Assembly (NCBI RefSeq): GCF_003688725.1
Contig: NZ_REFP01000009.1
Span: 310,001 to 374,000 of the forward strand
From: Thermoactinomyces vulgaris
GTDB taxonomy: Bacteria > Bacillota > Bacilli > Thermoactinomycetales > Thermoactinomycetaceae
Direction of reading: 5' to 3'
DNA length: 64,000 nt
Shown here: positions 27,201 through 34,772 of the stretch, piece after piece
How positions within the stretch are numbered: the stretch's first letter is position 1
How the letters are laid out: each line of letters begins with the position of its first letter
The notes under the pieces: model-generated
The model's input: the letters and a program-made list of their open reading frames with translations, nothing else
Databases searched by the model: none
What the model was told of the DNA's origin: nothing
Program-made: the position numbers and the translations under genes

Positions 27201-28329
27201 TTCCTTTGAGCTGGCAGATCCGAGCGATTATTATTACGCAGTGGGCCGTTTAAGGACACCGCCGGTAAGTTTGCCGGAAGGGCGCGGATTTGTCAAAGGA
27301 CAGGTTCCGCCTTTGGAATTCCAGAGCGCACTTCCGTCCGAAGGTGCGGATGAAATCGAGCGGTCCCGGACATTGCGGGAGAAAGCGCAGCTTCTCGCGG
27401 ATGCTTGGGCCGGAAAACGCCCGAAAGAAATCGGTTCTCTGCCGGAAGTGGTGGAACTGCAAGAGCTGATTGTCAAACATGAAGAAAACCAGGCTTCCTT
27501 GAATCATTTGGAAGCACCGGTCGCCATCTCCATGGATGATTTGACCCCGTTTTATGTCAGTTTGAAGGACGGTCCTTACTTTGTGGTCGGAAGCCCGGTG
27601 GAAGGTGGCAAAACGTCTTTCTTGCAAACATGGATGTTGTCCCTTTCCTATTTTTATTCACCGGATGAAATCGAATTTTATTTAGTGGACTTCCGCCTCG
27701 GGGATCAAGGGTTGGCCATGGTGACAGGACTTCCCCATGTGAAGGGATATGCCACCGACGAAGAGGAACTGAAGGAAGTTTTAAAGCAGATTGATGAGAA
27801 ATTGAGCAAGCGCGTGAAACCGAAAGGGTTTGAAGCCGTTTTGGCTGCCGCCAATGAAAAGAAAAAGGAAGGCCCGGCGATTGTGCTGGTAATCGATGAT
27901 GCCGATTACTTCAGCAAACGGATGAATAACTTTGATCTTCAAAATCAGCTGAACCAAATTGCAACGCAGGGGCGGAGTAAAAACTTCTACATGATCATCT
28001 CCGGAACCCCCTCGAACTTCCCGTACAGCAGTGATAACTGGCTGGCGGAAGTAAAAGCCATGGAAACCGGCTTTTTGTTTGCAAGTCTGGATCCGAATGA
28101 TTTGTCGTTCTTCAAGATTCCAACATCGGAGTCGAGGGCTTACTCCATGGGGCCGATTCAGCAAAGTTTGCGGGCCGGTGAAGGGTATTTCGCAAAACGG
28201 CGTTACACCAAAGTGAAAGGAGCACTTCCTTATTCAGGGGATTGGACGCCGGTTACTTGGACGGAACGGATAAGACAGCGTTGGCCGTCTGTTGAAAAAA
28301 AACCGTCCGAAAGTGTTGATGAAGCATGA
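24241..28329 (+). CDS. essC: Type VII secretion FtsK/SpoIIIE-type ATPase EssC/YukBA, lacking FHA domains
   Basis: A 1362-residue membrane motor that drives export of WXG100 and related proteins. Two membrane helices lie at about 34-90, followed by a charged linker. Three FtsK-type ATPase modules follow: Walker A1 GTTGSGKSE (about 490-498) with LVIIIDEFAEL as Walker B; Walker A2 GMPGTGKTT (about 832-840) with IIVVLDGYVSF; and A3 SPVEGGKTS (about 1118-1126), degenerate, with IVLVIDDADYF. Typical EssC has two N-terminal FHA domains (about 1480-1500 residues in total); here the protein begins almost directly at the membrane helices, as in actinobacterial EccC. Ribosome site AAGGAG; ATG at 24241 preferred over GTG at 24238. 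Confidence 0.93.
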   Translation: MSIIFQRSPRIKEEMPREVIEISEPPQKPTAPTFSYVQLIFPILMTCTTIGLYIYMIKSGKLGNSSWYMFSIISSVMMAFSYILPFFTYLSNKKKYKQDLVERERKYRNLLKKYQEDLEQKENRQAELLRKWNPSPHECLRRMQRRDSSLWERSPHDSDFLSLRLGNGDVPSTLTIVAPKQDEYEREPLIDEAKELEKEYGLLEDVPVLLPLNKRQVVGVVGDRDSILSTFRNLIIQIVTHHSPDEVKIVSFYNEEEADRWDWIRWFPHVWDDQRRVRYLASNYEEARELVDHLYEVLRRRKRNKNREMMGMELPYYVFLISDPGLLEDEAILPLILKEPDLVGARTLLLADSKEVLPMQCQAVLEVQEGGGILKETNYTKVEKEEDKWEYKFYPDHVSLEIADLSARALAPVRLKANRSNQIPQLLTLFDLLEVEKMEEMDVKRLWERNRFPNTLPVAVGMSAGGKKVRLNIHDKIERQGHGPHGLIAGTTGSGKSEVIQALIAAQALKYHPHDIAYLLIDYKGGGMSNIFENLPHLAGVITNLDGNLIERAKISLKAELMRRERIFKEAGNIQHIDEYFRSGHAEENPLPHLVIIIDEFAELKKEQPEFMNELISIAAKGRTLGVHLILATQKPAGVVDDKIWSNARFRVCLRVQDEADSREMLKIPDAAWITNPGRGYFQVGSNELLELVQFAWSGAPYRPDSSQNQEASIKEVLLTGRRVDRTKRTSSVKKKKEGRTQKQLDVLVDYLAEQAREMGIKPVGGPWLPPLPKQLFLEELRGENAPGWDGETWQPTENWLEPAVGLFDDPENQNQDTLRIPLNEGHLPVYGMPGTGKTTFVQNLLMSLALEHSPDDVHMYVLDFGRMFRDLANLPHMGAIIQDDEPDRVKRLFRYLTQEMERRRDKIVESGAKTFQSYRKSASEKIPAIIVVLDGYVSFKSTYEEEHHQLEKLLRTGVGFGIHFIVTMNQLSDMFDRVRNNFSLGVSFELADPSDYYYAVGRLRTPPVSLPEGRGFVKGQVPPLEFQSALPSEGADEIERSRTLREKAQLLADAWAGKRPKEIGSLPEVVELQELIVKHEENQASLNHLEAPVAISMDDLTPFYVSLKDGPYFVVGSPVEGGKTSFLQTWMLSLSYFYSPDEIEFYLVDFRLGDQGLAMVTGLPHVKGYATDEEELKEVLKQIDEKLSKRVKPKGFEAVLAAANEKKKEGPAIVLVIDDADYFSKRMNNFDLQNQLNQIATQGRSKNFYMIISGTPSNFPYSSDNWLAEVKAMETGFLFASLDPNDLSFFKIPTSESRAYSMGPIQQSLRAGEGYFAKRRYTKVKGALPYSGDWTPVTWTERIRQRWPSVEKKPSESVDEA

Positions 28330-28366
28330 TGAAACACTTTTCATATAAAATATAAAAGGAAGAATA

Positions 28367-28395
28367 TTGCTATAACAATAATTTTTGTATATAAT
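28367..28395 (+). promoter_or_regulatory. Sigma-A promoter of the WXG100 gene
   Basis: A -35 TTGCTA (28367-28372), a 17-base AT-rich spacer and a perfect -10 TATAAT (28390-28395), in the gap between essC and the WXG100 gene. This lets the abundant substrate be expressed independently of the ATPase. Confidence 0.75.
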
Positions 28396-28438
28396 TTCAA
28401 TGTATATATTTTGGCTTTTACGAAAGGAGTTATACGGA

Positions 28439-28708
28439 ATGCCTCGTATTCAAATTGATCCGGCTCAGGTCGAGCAAGTAGCTAACCAATTCCAAGCAAA
28501 ACGCCAAGAAAGTGAGCAAATCATCCAACACTTGAGAAGCCAAATCAACAGCCTCGAAGGTCAATGGGAAGGTATGACCAAACAACGTTTCTTTAATGAT
28601 TTCCAAGAAGCAGAACAAAACATGAAAAACTTCACCTTGCTCTTGGAAAACATTTCAACCGCATTGAAACAAATCGCCACCAAATTCCGTCAAACCGACG
28701 AAGCTTAA
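28439..28708 (+). CDS. esxA: WXG100 family type VII secretion substrate (EsxA-like)
   Basis: An 89-residue helical-hairpin protein with the central turn QWEGMT (W-x-G) at about residues 41-46 and heptads on either side. The ATG at 28439 is set by the AAAGGAG ribosome site nine bases upstream; a longer in-frame frame to 28385 is non-coding. It has its own promoter and terminator and lies directly behind essC, so it is very likely the secreted partner of this system. The C-terminus lacks an obvious YxxxD/E export motif in the last residues (ATKFRQTDEA), typical of T7SSb EsxA. Confidence 0.95.
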   Translation: MPRIQIDPAQVEQVANQFQAKRQESEQIIQHLRSQINSLEGQWEGMTKQRFFNDFQEAEQNMKNFTLLLENISTALKQIATKFRQTDEA

Positions 28709-28721
28709 TGGGATTTGGGAC

Positions 28722-28757
28722 AAGCAGATCCGACGCCAGACGGATCTGCTTTTTTTA
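28722..28757 (+). terminator. Strong intrinsic terminator of esxA
   Basis: Perfect 11-bp stem AAGCAGATCCG / CGGATCTGCTT, loop ACGCCAGA, seven T residues. Confidence 0.92.
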
Positions 28758-28765
28758 TGCAATTA

Positions 28766-28795
28766 AAAAAAACTCCTGATTTCCAGGAGGTTTTT
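28766..28795 (-). terminator. Bidirectional-looking terminator for the rpiR transcript
   Basis: Stem CTCCTG / CAGGAG with A-run before and T-run after, lying between the convergent esxA and rpiR-type genes; the reverse orientation gives a T-run after the stem, as needed for the minus-strand operon. Confidence 0.7.
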
Positions 28796-29672
28796 ATTCT
28801 TTCTTGGGAGAATCCGGCTGGTGATAGATGCCTTCCATCTCCCATAAGGATTCCATGTTTTTCAGGTGTCGGGTGATTTCGTTTTTGTTCATCCGTGCGA
28901 CTGCCGTCAAAAGCGCGTTGATCAAGCTTAGCGGGGCAACAAATGAGTCCAAAAACGACGGCAGGTTACTCGCGGCCACCAGGCACACATCCGAGACGCC
29001 GGCCAATGGGGAGCTGTGTGCGTCCGTAATGGCCAAGACCGGCACGTTTCTTTTTCTGACGAATTGCATGGCTTGGATCGTCCGCGAGGTGTAACGGGGA
29101 AAACTGATGCCAATCACCAGGTCTTTTTCCGTCAGGGTGGATAATTTCTCAAACATGGTGTCCGATTCGGTAATCAACTCTGCATGCTTTTTTAACAATT
29201 GCAAGTAGAAGGTGAGAAAAAAGCCCAACGAGTGGGAACTGCGAAGAGCGACCACCGTGATGGTATCGGCATGATGAATTTGTTTGGCCGCCTCGCTGAA
29301 GTCTTTGGCATCCAGCATTTGAATCGTTTGGTTGAGATTGGCGATGTCGTCGTTCAGAATTTCGTAGGCAATCCGCTGTTCTTCCGGGTAAATGTCACCG
29401 GCCAGATCCAATCTCTCCACCGTGGTGATCCGTTTTCGCAGTTGTTCCTGTAAACTGTGCTGCATGTCGGTGAATCCGGAATAGCCGAGGAAAGTGGAAA
29501 AACGGATAATCGTGGCTTCCCCCACTCCCGCCCGTTCTGCCAACTTGGCCGTGGTCAGAAATGCAGCGGTATCCGGATTGTTTTCGATATAGCGGGCGAT
29601 TTGGCGCTGGGCTTTGCTCATCTGACTGCTCTTCTGGCGAATTCTTTGAAAAATGTCCGGTTGTTTTGTCAA
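28794..29672 (-). CDS. RpiR/MurR-family transcriptional regulator (HTH + SIS domain)
   Basis: A 292-residue regulator. The N-terminal HTH_6 domain (about 1-77) shows AKLAERAGVGEATIIRFSTFLGYSG; the C-terminal SIS phosphosugar-binding domain (about 120-260) shows ADTITVVALRSSHSLG and EKDLVIGISFPRYTSRTIQ. Such proteins sense sugar phosphates or related metabolites. TTG start at 29672 overlaps the stop of the aminotransferase gene (TTGA) with GGAG just upstream, so the two are translationally coupled. It probably controls that operon through the repeated ACTCCAT sites upstream of the aminotransferase. Confidence 0.9.
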   Translation of the reverse strand: MTKQPDIFQRIRQKSSQMSKAQRQIARYIENNPDTAAFLTTAKLAERAGVGEATIIRFSTFLGYSGFTDMQHSLQEQLRKRITTVERLDLAGDIYPEEQRIAYEILNDDIANLNQTIQMLDAKDFSEAAKQIHHADTITVVALRSSHSLGFFLTFYLQLLKKHAELITESDTMFEKLSTLTEKDLVIGISFPRYTSRTIQAMQFVRKRNVPVLAITDAHSSPLAGVSDVCLVAASNLPSFLDSFVAPLSLINALLTAVARMNKNEITRHLKNMESLWEMEGIYHQPDSPKKE

Positions 29673-31039
29673 ACCATCATCTCCTGTTTAATCAGTTTCA
29701 AAACCCCCTTTTCAAATTGTTCCAGGGTTTCATCAATGATTTCCGGAGTGTGTGCCACTGAGGTGGAAAAGCGGTTCAGCGGTTTTATATAAATCCCCTG
29801 TTCCAATAATAAAAAATCCAATTTTTTGCGTAAGTCACGATTGGAGTTCAATACATCGTAAACTTGTCGGATGGGGCGATTCGTAAACACCAGATTAAAG
29901 ATGCTGCCCACTCCCACTGTTTTGCCGTCGAGACCGTGGCGGTTCAAGATTTCCTCGATTCCGTTCCGCAAGCGCATAGTATTCTTTTCCAAAGATGAAT
30001 AAACATCCTTCTTTTCCAAGAGTTGCAGCGTGGCCCATCCTGCTGCAAGGGTTAAGGGATGACCATTGTGCGTCCCGCTGTGAAACAAAGGTTTTTCGCC
30101 GGCATTGCCCGATTCCATGGATAAGATGTCCGTTCCGCGGGTGGGGGAGCATAAATCCAGGATGTCTTTTCGTCCTCCGACCACACCGACCGGAAAACCG
30201 CCGCCCAACACTTTGCCCAGTGTGGTCAGATCGGGGGAGACCCCGTAATAGCCTTGCGCTCCCGCCAAGCTGATGCGGAAACCGGTTTTGATCTCATCAA
30301 AGATGAGTACCATGTTCCGCTCCCGGGTTACTTCCCGGAGTCCTTTTAAAAATTCCGGGTCCGGCGGGATGTACCCGGCTTGAACCGGTTCCAGGATCAC
30401 GGCACCGATCTCCGCGTGATGCCTCCGGAGAAATTCGGCGGTTCGGTCCAAATCATTAAAAGGGAGAACCAGCGTGTTTGCCACGATGTCTTCAGACAAT
30501 CCATAAGAATCGGAGGTGGCGACGGGCATGGCCCCGGAAACCGGGGATGAGGGATTGACATTGATCAAAACCTGGTCGAAACTGCCATGATAATGCCCGT
30601 CAAACTTGACGATTTTCTTTTTTCCGGTCCAGGCGGTTGCCAGCCGAATGGCCAAGAGGGTCGCTTCCATCCCGGAATGGGTATAGCGGACTTTCTCGAT
30701 TCCGGGATACAGGCCTGCCAGGCGTTCGGCCATTTGTTGCTCCAAAGCGTGAGGAGTTCCAAACGAAGTGGTTCCCCATTCGTTCAACACCGTTTGGATC
30801 GCACGGTTGACAGCGAGATGGCCGTGTCCCAAGACAAGGGCTCCGTAACATAAGTTGTAGTCAATATAACGGTTTTTGTCTATATCCCATAAATAGGCCC
30901 CGTCAGCTTTTTCCATCATGATCGGATAAGGTGAAAAATATTTGATATTGGCGGTCACACCCCCGGGTAACCATTGGCAAGCCTCTTGGTAAGCTTGGGC
31001 GGAACCGGAAGTTTGTTTTGCAAAGGAAGAAGTGAACAT
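29669..31039 (-). CDS. Class III PLP aminotransferase, glutamate-1-semialdehyde aminomutase-like
   Basis: A 456-residue pyridoxal-phosphate enzyme. Seen: the N-terminal LPGGVTANIKYFSPYP and GHGHLAVNRAI typical of GSA-aminomutase-like proteins, the PLP-phosphate turn HSGMEATLLAIRLA, LIFDEIKTGFR with the cofactor Asp, and the Schiff-base Lys in LGKVLGGGFPVGV (about 270). Not a confident HemL: it is not beside heme genes and is paired with an RpiR regulator, so it more likely acts on an amino sugar, beta-amino or amino-acid substrate. Start at ATG 31039 behind GCGAGG; upstream GTGs overlap the ribosome site. Confidence 0.85.
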   Translation of the reverse strand: MFTSSFAKQTSGSAQAYQEACQWLPGGVTANIKYFSPYPIMMEKADGAYLWDIDKNRYIDYNLCYGALVLGHGHLAVNRAIQTVLNEWGTTSFGTPHALEQQMAERLAGLYPGIEKVRYTHSGMEATLLAIRLATAWTGKKKIVKFDGHYHGSFDQVLINVNPSSPVSGAMPVATSDSYGLSEDIVANTLVLPFNDLDRTAEFLRRHHAEIGAVILEPVQAGYIPPDPEFLKGLREVTRERNMVLIFDEIKTGFRISLAGAQGYYGVSPDLTTLGKVLGGGFPVGVVGGRKDILDLCSPTRGTDILSMESGNAGEKPLFHSGTHNGHPLTLAAGWATLQLLEKKDVYSSLEKNTMRLRNGIEEILNRHGLDGKTVGVGSIFNLVFTNRPIRQVYDVLNSNRDLRKKLDFLLLEQGIYIKPLNRFSTSVAHTPEIIDETLEQFEKGVLKLIKQEMMV

Positions 31040-31065
31040 CACGGGCACCTCGCTCAGAAATATTT

Positions 31066-31118
31066 ACTCCATATAAATAAATAAACAGAGTATATACTCC
31101 ATTTTTCACACAATGGAG
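31066..31118 (-). promoter_or_regulatory. Repeated ACTCCAT/ATGGAGT sites upstream of the aminotransferase-RpiR operon
   Basis: ACTCCAT occurs at 31066-31072 and 31096-31102 and inverted ATGGAG at 31113-31118; the middle copy is part of a perfect 12-base palindrome GAGTATATACTC (31088-31099). They lie 27-80 bases before the operon start, in the promoter zone. Likely operator of the encoded RpiR-type protein; inference only. Confidence 0.5.
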
Positions 31119-31251
31119 CACTTGTAAAACCGGAAGAAGAACGAAAAGAAGCGGGAAATCCTGTGAAAACGGCGTTTTGATCCGGAAAACTCCGGCTCCC
31201 TTTGAATTCTGCACAAAAAAACATGTCTTTCCGACATGTGGAGTGATCACA

Positions 31252-31971
31252 TTATTCAATTTGTCGGTTTAAATATTTCTGCAGAATGGCTTCCAGTTGT
31301 CTTCCGGCCGGCATCCGCCAGTCTCTTTGCATCCGGGCGGCGGTTTCCAATACGTTGGTCAGCAAAACTCCCGCAGATTGCAATTGCTGGCTGACCATCC
31401 ATATTCCGCCGGCGGTGTGAGAGCAGGAAACGTCCATCAGGGCGTAAGAGGTGTAACCGTGTTGGACGGCAGTGGAGGCCGGCAGGGTTAAACTGATCTC
31501 TGCAATGGCTCCGGCCCAGAAAAGGTTTCTTCTTCCGGCTTGCCGGATGGTGCCGGAAAAGCAGGAGTCATCCCAGGGGTTGACGGTGGTGCGGGAAATG
31601 ATGACGGGTTTGGAATGCAGTTTTCTCCATTCGGGGATGAGGGAGGCATCCGATAACCCCAAGCTGCCATAGGTCATGATGACGGGCAGATGGAAAAGGT
31701 TGATCACTTGGATCAAGGTTTTCAGATTGTCCCGGGTTTGCGTGTTTTCCGTAACCAAAGGTTCAAGATAGTCGTTTAAGATCACCAGACTGTTTTCCGG
31801 ATCCGGCATTTCGGTTTGCCGGTTGTAACCGTTCCTGCTCACCGGCTGAGGCCTGCCCGTCCTGAAAAACGGCTGATTCTCATAGTGTACTTCATGATGA
31901 ACTTCATGATGGACTTCGGTAAACCGGTTTCCTTCATGGGTGGAGGAAGTGGTTGAATGCTTCGGATACAT
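31252..31971 (-). CDS. Isochorismatase-like (cysteine hydrolase fold) protein lacking the catalytic Cys
   Basis: A 239-residue protein. After a His/Glu-rich N-terminus (EVHHEVHHEVHYE, about 20-32) comes an isochorismatase-like domain with NSLVILNDYLEP (the Asp strand, about 60-71), a Lys/Arg strand KPVIISRTTVNPW and the GAIAEISLTLPASTAVQHGYTSYAL helix-strand. In active members this last motif reads T-E-x-C-V-x; here the Cys position is Ser (AEISLT), so classical hydrolase activity is doubtful. Preceded by GGGGATC ribosome site; monocistronic on the minus strand. The His-rich head could bind metal. Confidence 0.75.
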   Translation of the reverse strand: MYPKHSTTSSTHEGNRFTEVHHEVHHEVHYENQPFFRTGRPQPVSRNGYNRQTEMPDPENSLVILNDYLEPLVTENTQTRDNLKTLIQVINLFHLPVIMTYGSLGLSDASLIPEWRKLHSKPVIISRTTVNPWDDSCFSGTIRQAGRRNLFWAGAIAEISLTLPASTAVQHGYTSYALMDVSCSHTAGGIWMVSQQLQSAGVLLTNVLETAARMQRDWRMPAGRQLEAILQKYLNRQIE

Positions 31972-32159
31972 AGAGATCCCCTTTGCCTTAGGATGTTAAT
32001 TTATACGTATGCAACAGTCTGCAAAAAAGCGACGCATCAGATGGCCCCCGACGCAATCACCCGGATAAAAAATCATTTTTTTTATGTATTTTGACAAAAA
32101 TGAAACATTTTTTCGGTATATTATATATTGTCCTATTGATACGAAAAGGAGGAATGATC

Positions 32160-32627
32160 ATGAAACGTTATTGGTCTGTTGTGATGGCTTTTGTCTTCAT
32201 TTTCTCCATTTCTTTGTCCCAACCGGTTTTTTCCGCGCCGGATTTGGCGGTCCATCCTTCCGCAACGTATGAAGCTGAAGCGGTGGACACCGTTGTTACG
32301 GTATCTGCAAAGATTGCGGAGATCCGCGGATATGATTCGGACTATGAACATCAACACATCCTGGTGAATAATATCAATGTGTTGGATATTGAAAATGGAA
32401 ATGCCAGTGACATTCCCAGCCGGGCGTTTGTCGCGATTCGCATTGATAAATCGGGAATCGGCGGTGAAATCCCCAATCTTCGCGTCGGTGCTTCGATTGT
32501 GATCAAAGGGGAATTCATTCCGGAGGACGAAGCGTATAAAACGCCGCATAACTGCTGTGATGCCGTTATTCATTTCACCCATGACCCGGTCGGATATGTT
32601 CAATATGACGGGGTGACTTATCGCTAA
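32160..32627 (+). CDS. Secreted DUF3465-like small protein
   Basis: A 155-residue exported protein: signal peptide about 1-29 (KRYWSVVMAFVFIFSISL, cleavage near VFSA), then a beta-rich domain with TVVTVSAKIAEIRGYDSDYEHQHILV, NLRVGASIVIKGEF and VIHFTHDPVGYVQYDGV. The order His-Gln strand, GD/GA..V..GE strand, and HFTHDPxG end resembles DUF3465 (an OB-like fold). Two adjacent Cys in HNCCDA are unusual. ATG at 32160 with perfect AAAGGAGG; an upstream TTGACA/TATATT region may be the promoter. Function unknown. Confidence 0.7.
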   Translation: MKRYWSVVMAFVFIFSISLSQPVFSAPDLAVHPSATYEAEAVDTVVTVSAKIAEIRGYDSDYEHQHILVNNINVLDIENGNASDIPSRAFVAIRIDKSGIGGEIPNLRVGASIVIKGEFIPEDEAYKTPHNCCDAVIHFTHDPVGYVQYDGVTYR

Positions 32628-32788
32628 ACCTGAAAGAAGTTGCATATTCAAATAAACAAATCCGATTTACCGGGAGGATGGTATGTCCCGTTTCAGGGAA
32701 TATTGTCCTCTCGTTTTTTACATACACGATACTCTGTATGATAAATATTTGAATTATGAACGGACAGAGGCCTTCCCGAAACAAAAAA

Positions 32789-32826
32789 GGACATAACACA
32801 GGTGTTGCATGCAATCTGTTATGTCC
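32789..32826 (+). terminator. Palindromic terminator between convergent genes
   Basis: Perfect 10-bp stem GGACATAACA / TGTTATGTCC with an 18-base loop, A-run before and T-rich after, between a plus-strand secreted protein and a minus-strand small membrane protein; probably bidirectional. Confidence 0.7.
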
Positions 32827-32862
32827 TTGCATTTGATTTTTTTGGCTGAGGGTGGTTTCTTT

Positions 32863-33096
32863 TTAAAAAATAAGGAGTTTAATAAACAAAATCGCGGCAA
32901 ACGGAATAAAAAAGGGGAAGAAAAAAGAAGCTTTCAGTTGTGAATCTTTGTTTTTTCTGAGTGGTTTGAAGTGGATGCCGCCCTTGCTTACCCCTGTGAT
33001 CACGCCGGTGATGGTGTGTCCGCTGATCAGTTTGATCCGCACGACTTTCCCCTTGTACAAACGGCTTTTCTTTAACCAATGTTTTTTGGCAGGCAT
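32863..33096 (-). CDS. Small basic membrane protein with Sm-like N-terminal strand pattern
   Basis: A 77-residue protein: a basic head with KGKVVRIKLISGHTITGVITGV (five-strand Sm/SH3-like look, residues 15-36) and a hydrophobic C-terminal helix FFFPFFIPFAAILFIKLLIF. Ribosome site AAAGGAGAG seven bases before ATG supports it as real. Unrecognised family; possibly a spore or membrane-associated protein of Bacilli. Confidence 0.6.
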   Translation of the reverse strand: MPAKKHWLKKSRLYKGKVVRIKLISGHTITGVITGVSKGGIHFKPLRKNKDSQLKASFFFPFFIPFAAILFIKLLIF

Positions 33097-33252
33097 GAAA
33101 TCTCTCCTTTCTTTTCTTTATCATCATATGGAAAAAAGGAGAGACAGACAGGGCGTGTACCTTTGTGCAGGAAGAAAAAGGGATGCATCATTTTAACGAA
33201 GAATATCTTTTTTTAGAAACACAGCAGGATTTTTCGGGAAAGGATGACACAC

Positions 33253-33993
33253 GTGCAAAATCCATATCAACTGAAACAGCTCCGGCTTTTTGCTTTTCCT
33301 TATGCAGGAGGTTCGTCGAATATTTATCACGACTTGAAATCATATTTGCCGGCGGAAGTCGACTTTTGTCCGGTGGAATTGCCGGGCCGCGGACGCCGGT
33401 TGACCGAACCGCTTTGTGAGAATATGGCTTGCTTGGTGGAAGATGTCAGTCAACAAATCAAGGGACAACTCGATCTCCCTTTTGCATTTTTTGGATATAG
33501 CATGGGTTCGTTGCTCGCTTATGAGTTGGCCGTCCGGTTTCAGAAAGAGGGGGAAACTCCGGTTGCGCTTTATGTTGCGGCCAGCCGCGCGCCGCATTTA
33601 CCGCGCCGGGATCTGGACATCGGCGATTTGTCTGATGACGAAGCATTGATCACCAAACTTCGCCAATTAAACGGGACACCGGAAGAAGTCTGGCAAAATC
33701 CGGAGTTATTGGAGATTGTGCTTCCGATTTTGCGCGCTGATTTTTCGGTGGTCAGCCGCTATACTTATGAACCGGCAGCCCCGCTTTCATGTCCGGTCAT
33801 TGCTTTTGGAGGCGAGCGGGACCTGGATGTTTCCGAAGAAGCGCTGCTTGAGTGGGAGCGTCATTCGAACGGTTCATTCCGCCATTACATCTACCCGGGA
33901 GACCATTTTTTTATCCATGGAAACAAAGATGACTTTTTCAAGACGTTGAGCCGGGAACTGAATCGTGTCATCAAAGAGAAAGTAAACGGATAA
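33253..33993 (+). CDS. Type II thioesterase (GrsT/SrfAD-like)
   Basis: A 246-residue alpha/beta-hydrolase that removes misprimed acyl groups from carrier proteins of NRPS/PKS lines. Seen: LRLFAFPYAGGSSNIY, nucleophile GYSMGSLLAYELA (Ser about 83), the RSDF/ILRADFSVV lid region, Asp in FGGERDLDV and His in YPGDHFFIH (about 217). The GTG at 33253 fits the GGGAAAGGA ribosome site better than the ATG at 33244, which abuts it. It precedes a phosphopantetheinyl transferase by 14 bases. No NRPS or PKS gene is in the window, so the assembly line it edits is elsewhere or lost. Confidence 0.88.
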   Translation: MQNPYQLKQLRLFAFPYAGGSSNIYHDLKSYLPAEVDFCPVELPGRGRRLTEPLCENMACLVEDVSQQIKGQLDLPFAFFGYSMGSLLAYELAVRFQKEGETPVALYVAASRAPHLPRRDLDIGDLSDDEALITKLRQLNGTPEEVWQNPELLEIVLPILRADFSVVSRYTYEPAAPLSCPVIAFGGERDLDVSEEALLEWERHSNGSFRHYIYPGDHFFIHGNKDDFFKTLSRELNRVIKEKVNG

Positions 33994-34007
33994 AGGAGCG
34001 GTTGTCG

Positions 34008-34772
34008 TTGCAAACGAAGGATTCATTAATCCCCGGCAGGGTCTGGATTTATCAAACGCCTCTATCAGCGGCGGTCCCGGAACTCGCCGCTCTGTTAAAC
34101 CATACGGAATTAAAAAGATTTCGTTCATACCAAAAGGAAGAAGATCAAAAACGGTCGCTTTTGTCTTTTGCTTTGCTGCGTTTGTTGCTGTCCCGGTTTA
34201 CTGGGAAAGATCCCCGAAAGATAAAAATTTCCCGAAATTGCCCTGCTTGCGGAAAGCCGCACGGCAAGCCGCGGGTGATGGATGAAGGACCCATCGAAGT
34301 GAACATTTCCCATTCAGGAAAATGGGTGCTGACCGCCATTGCCTGTCACACTCCGGTCGGCATTGACATTGAACAAATCAATCCTGATCTGGTTGAAGAT
34401 GAAATGGTGAAAAGGGTGCTTTCCGCAGAGGAAATGAAAGAATGGGAGAAATTGCCCCCGGGGGAAAGAAAAGAGGCCTTTTACCGGTACTGGACATGGA
34501 AAGAAGCAATCTTGAAAGCGACCGGAGAAGGGTTGGCGGTTTCAATGCCCCGCTTGACGGTGACAAACCGGGATGGTTCTCCGCGATTGACCCGGTGGGA
34601 AGGCCGTGAAGACCGGGTCGGGCAAATCGGTTGTCACCCGCTGCAGGTGGATCCGCAATATGCTGCTTGTTTGGCCGTGATCGGACGGGCTGAAGAAATC
34701 CTCCTCAGGAAAGGGGAAGAAATTATACAAGCATGGACGAAAAATCAAAACATATGGAGGAGTGCCCGTTGA
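34008..34772 (+). CDS. 4'-phosphopantetheinyl transferase, Sfp family
   Basis: A 254-residue enzyme that attaches the CoA-derived phosphopantetheine arm to carrier proteins. Family marks: KPHGKPRV then NISHSGKWVLTAIA, the metal-binding VGIDIEQI (about 117-124), and FYRYWTWKEAILKATGEGL with W-x-x-K-E-A-x-x-K (about 157-175). Has an extra CPACGKPHGK Cys pair, as often seen. TTG at 34008 has AAGGAG nine bases upstream; TTG at 34002 is too close. Operon with the upstream thioesterase. Acts in the cytoplasm. Confidence 0.9.
   Translation: MQTKDSLIPGRVWIYQTPLSAAVPELAALLNHTELKRFRSYQKEEDQKRSLLSFALLRLLLSRFTGKDPRKIKISRNCPACGKPHGKPRVMDEGPIEVNISHSGKWVLTAIACHTPVGIDIEQINPDLVEDEMVKRVLSAEEMKEWEKLPPGERKEAFYRYWTWKEAILKATGEGLAVSMPRLTVTNRDGSPRLTRWEGREDRVGQIGCHPLQVDPQYAACLAVIGRAEEILLRKGEEIIQAWTKNQNIWRSAR

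Noticed and set aside
29669-31039. Glutamate-1-semialdehyde aminomutase HemL
   Set aside because: Motifs fit the broader class III family, but there is no heme context and it is coupled to an RpiR regulator, so the specific name was not used.
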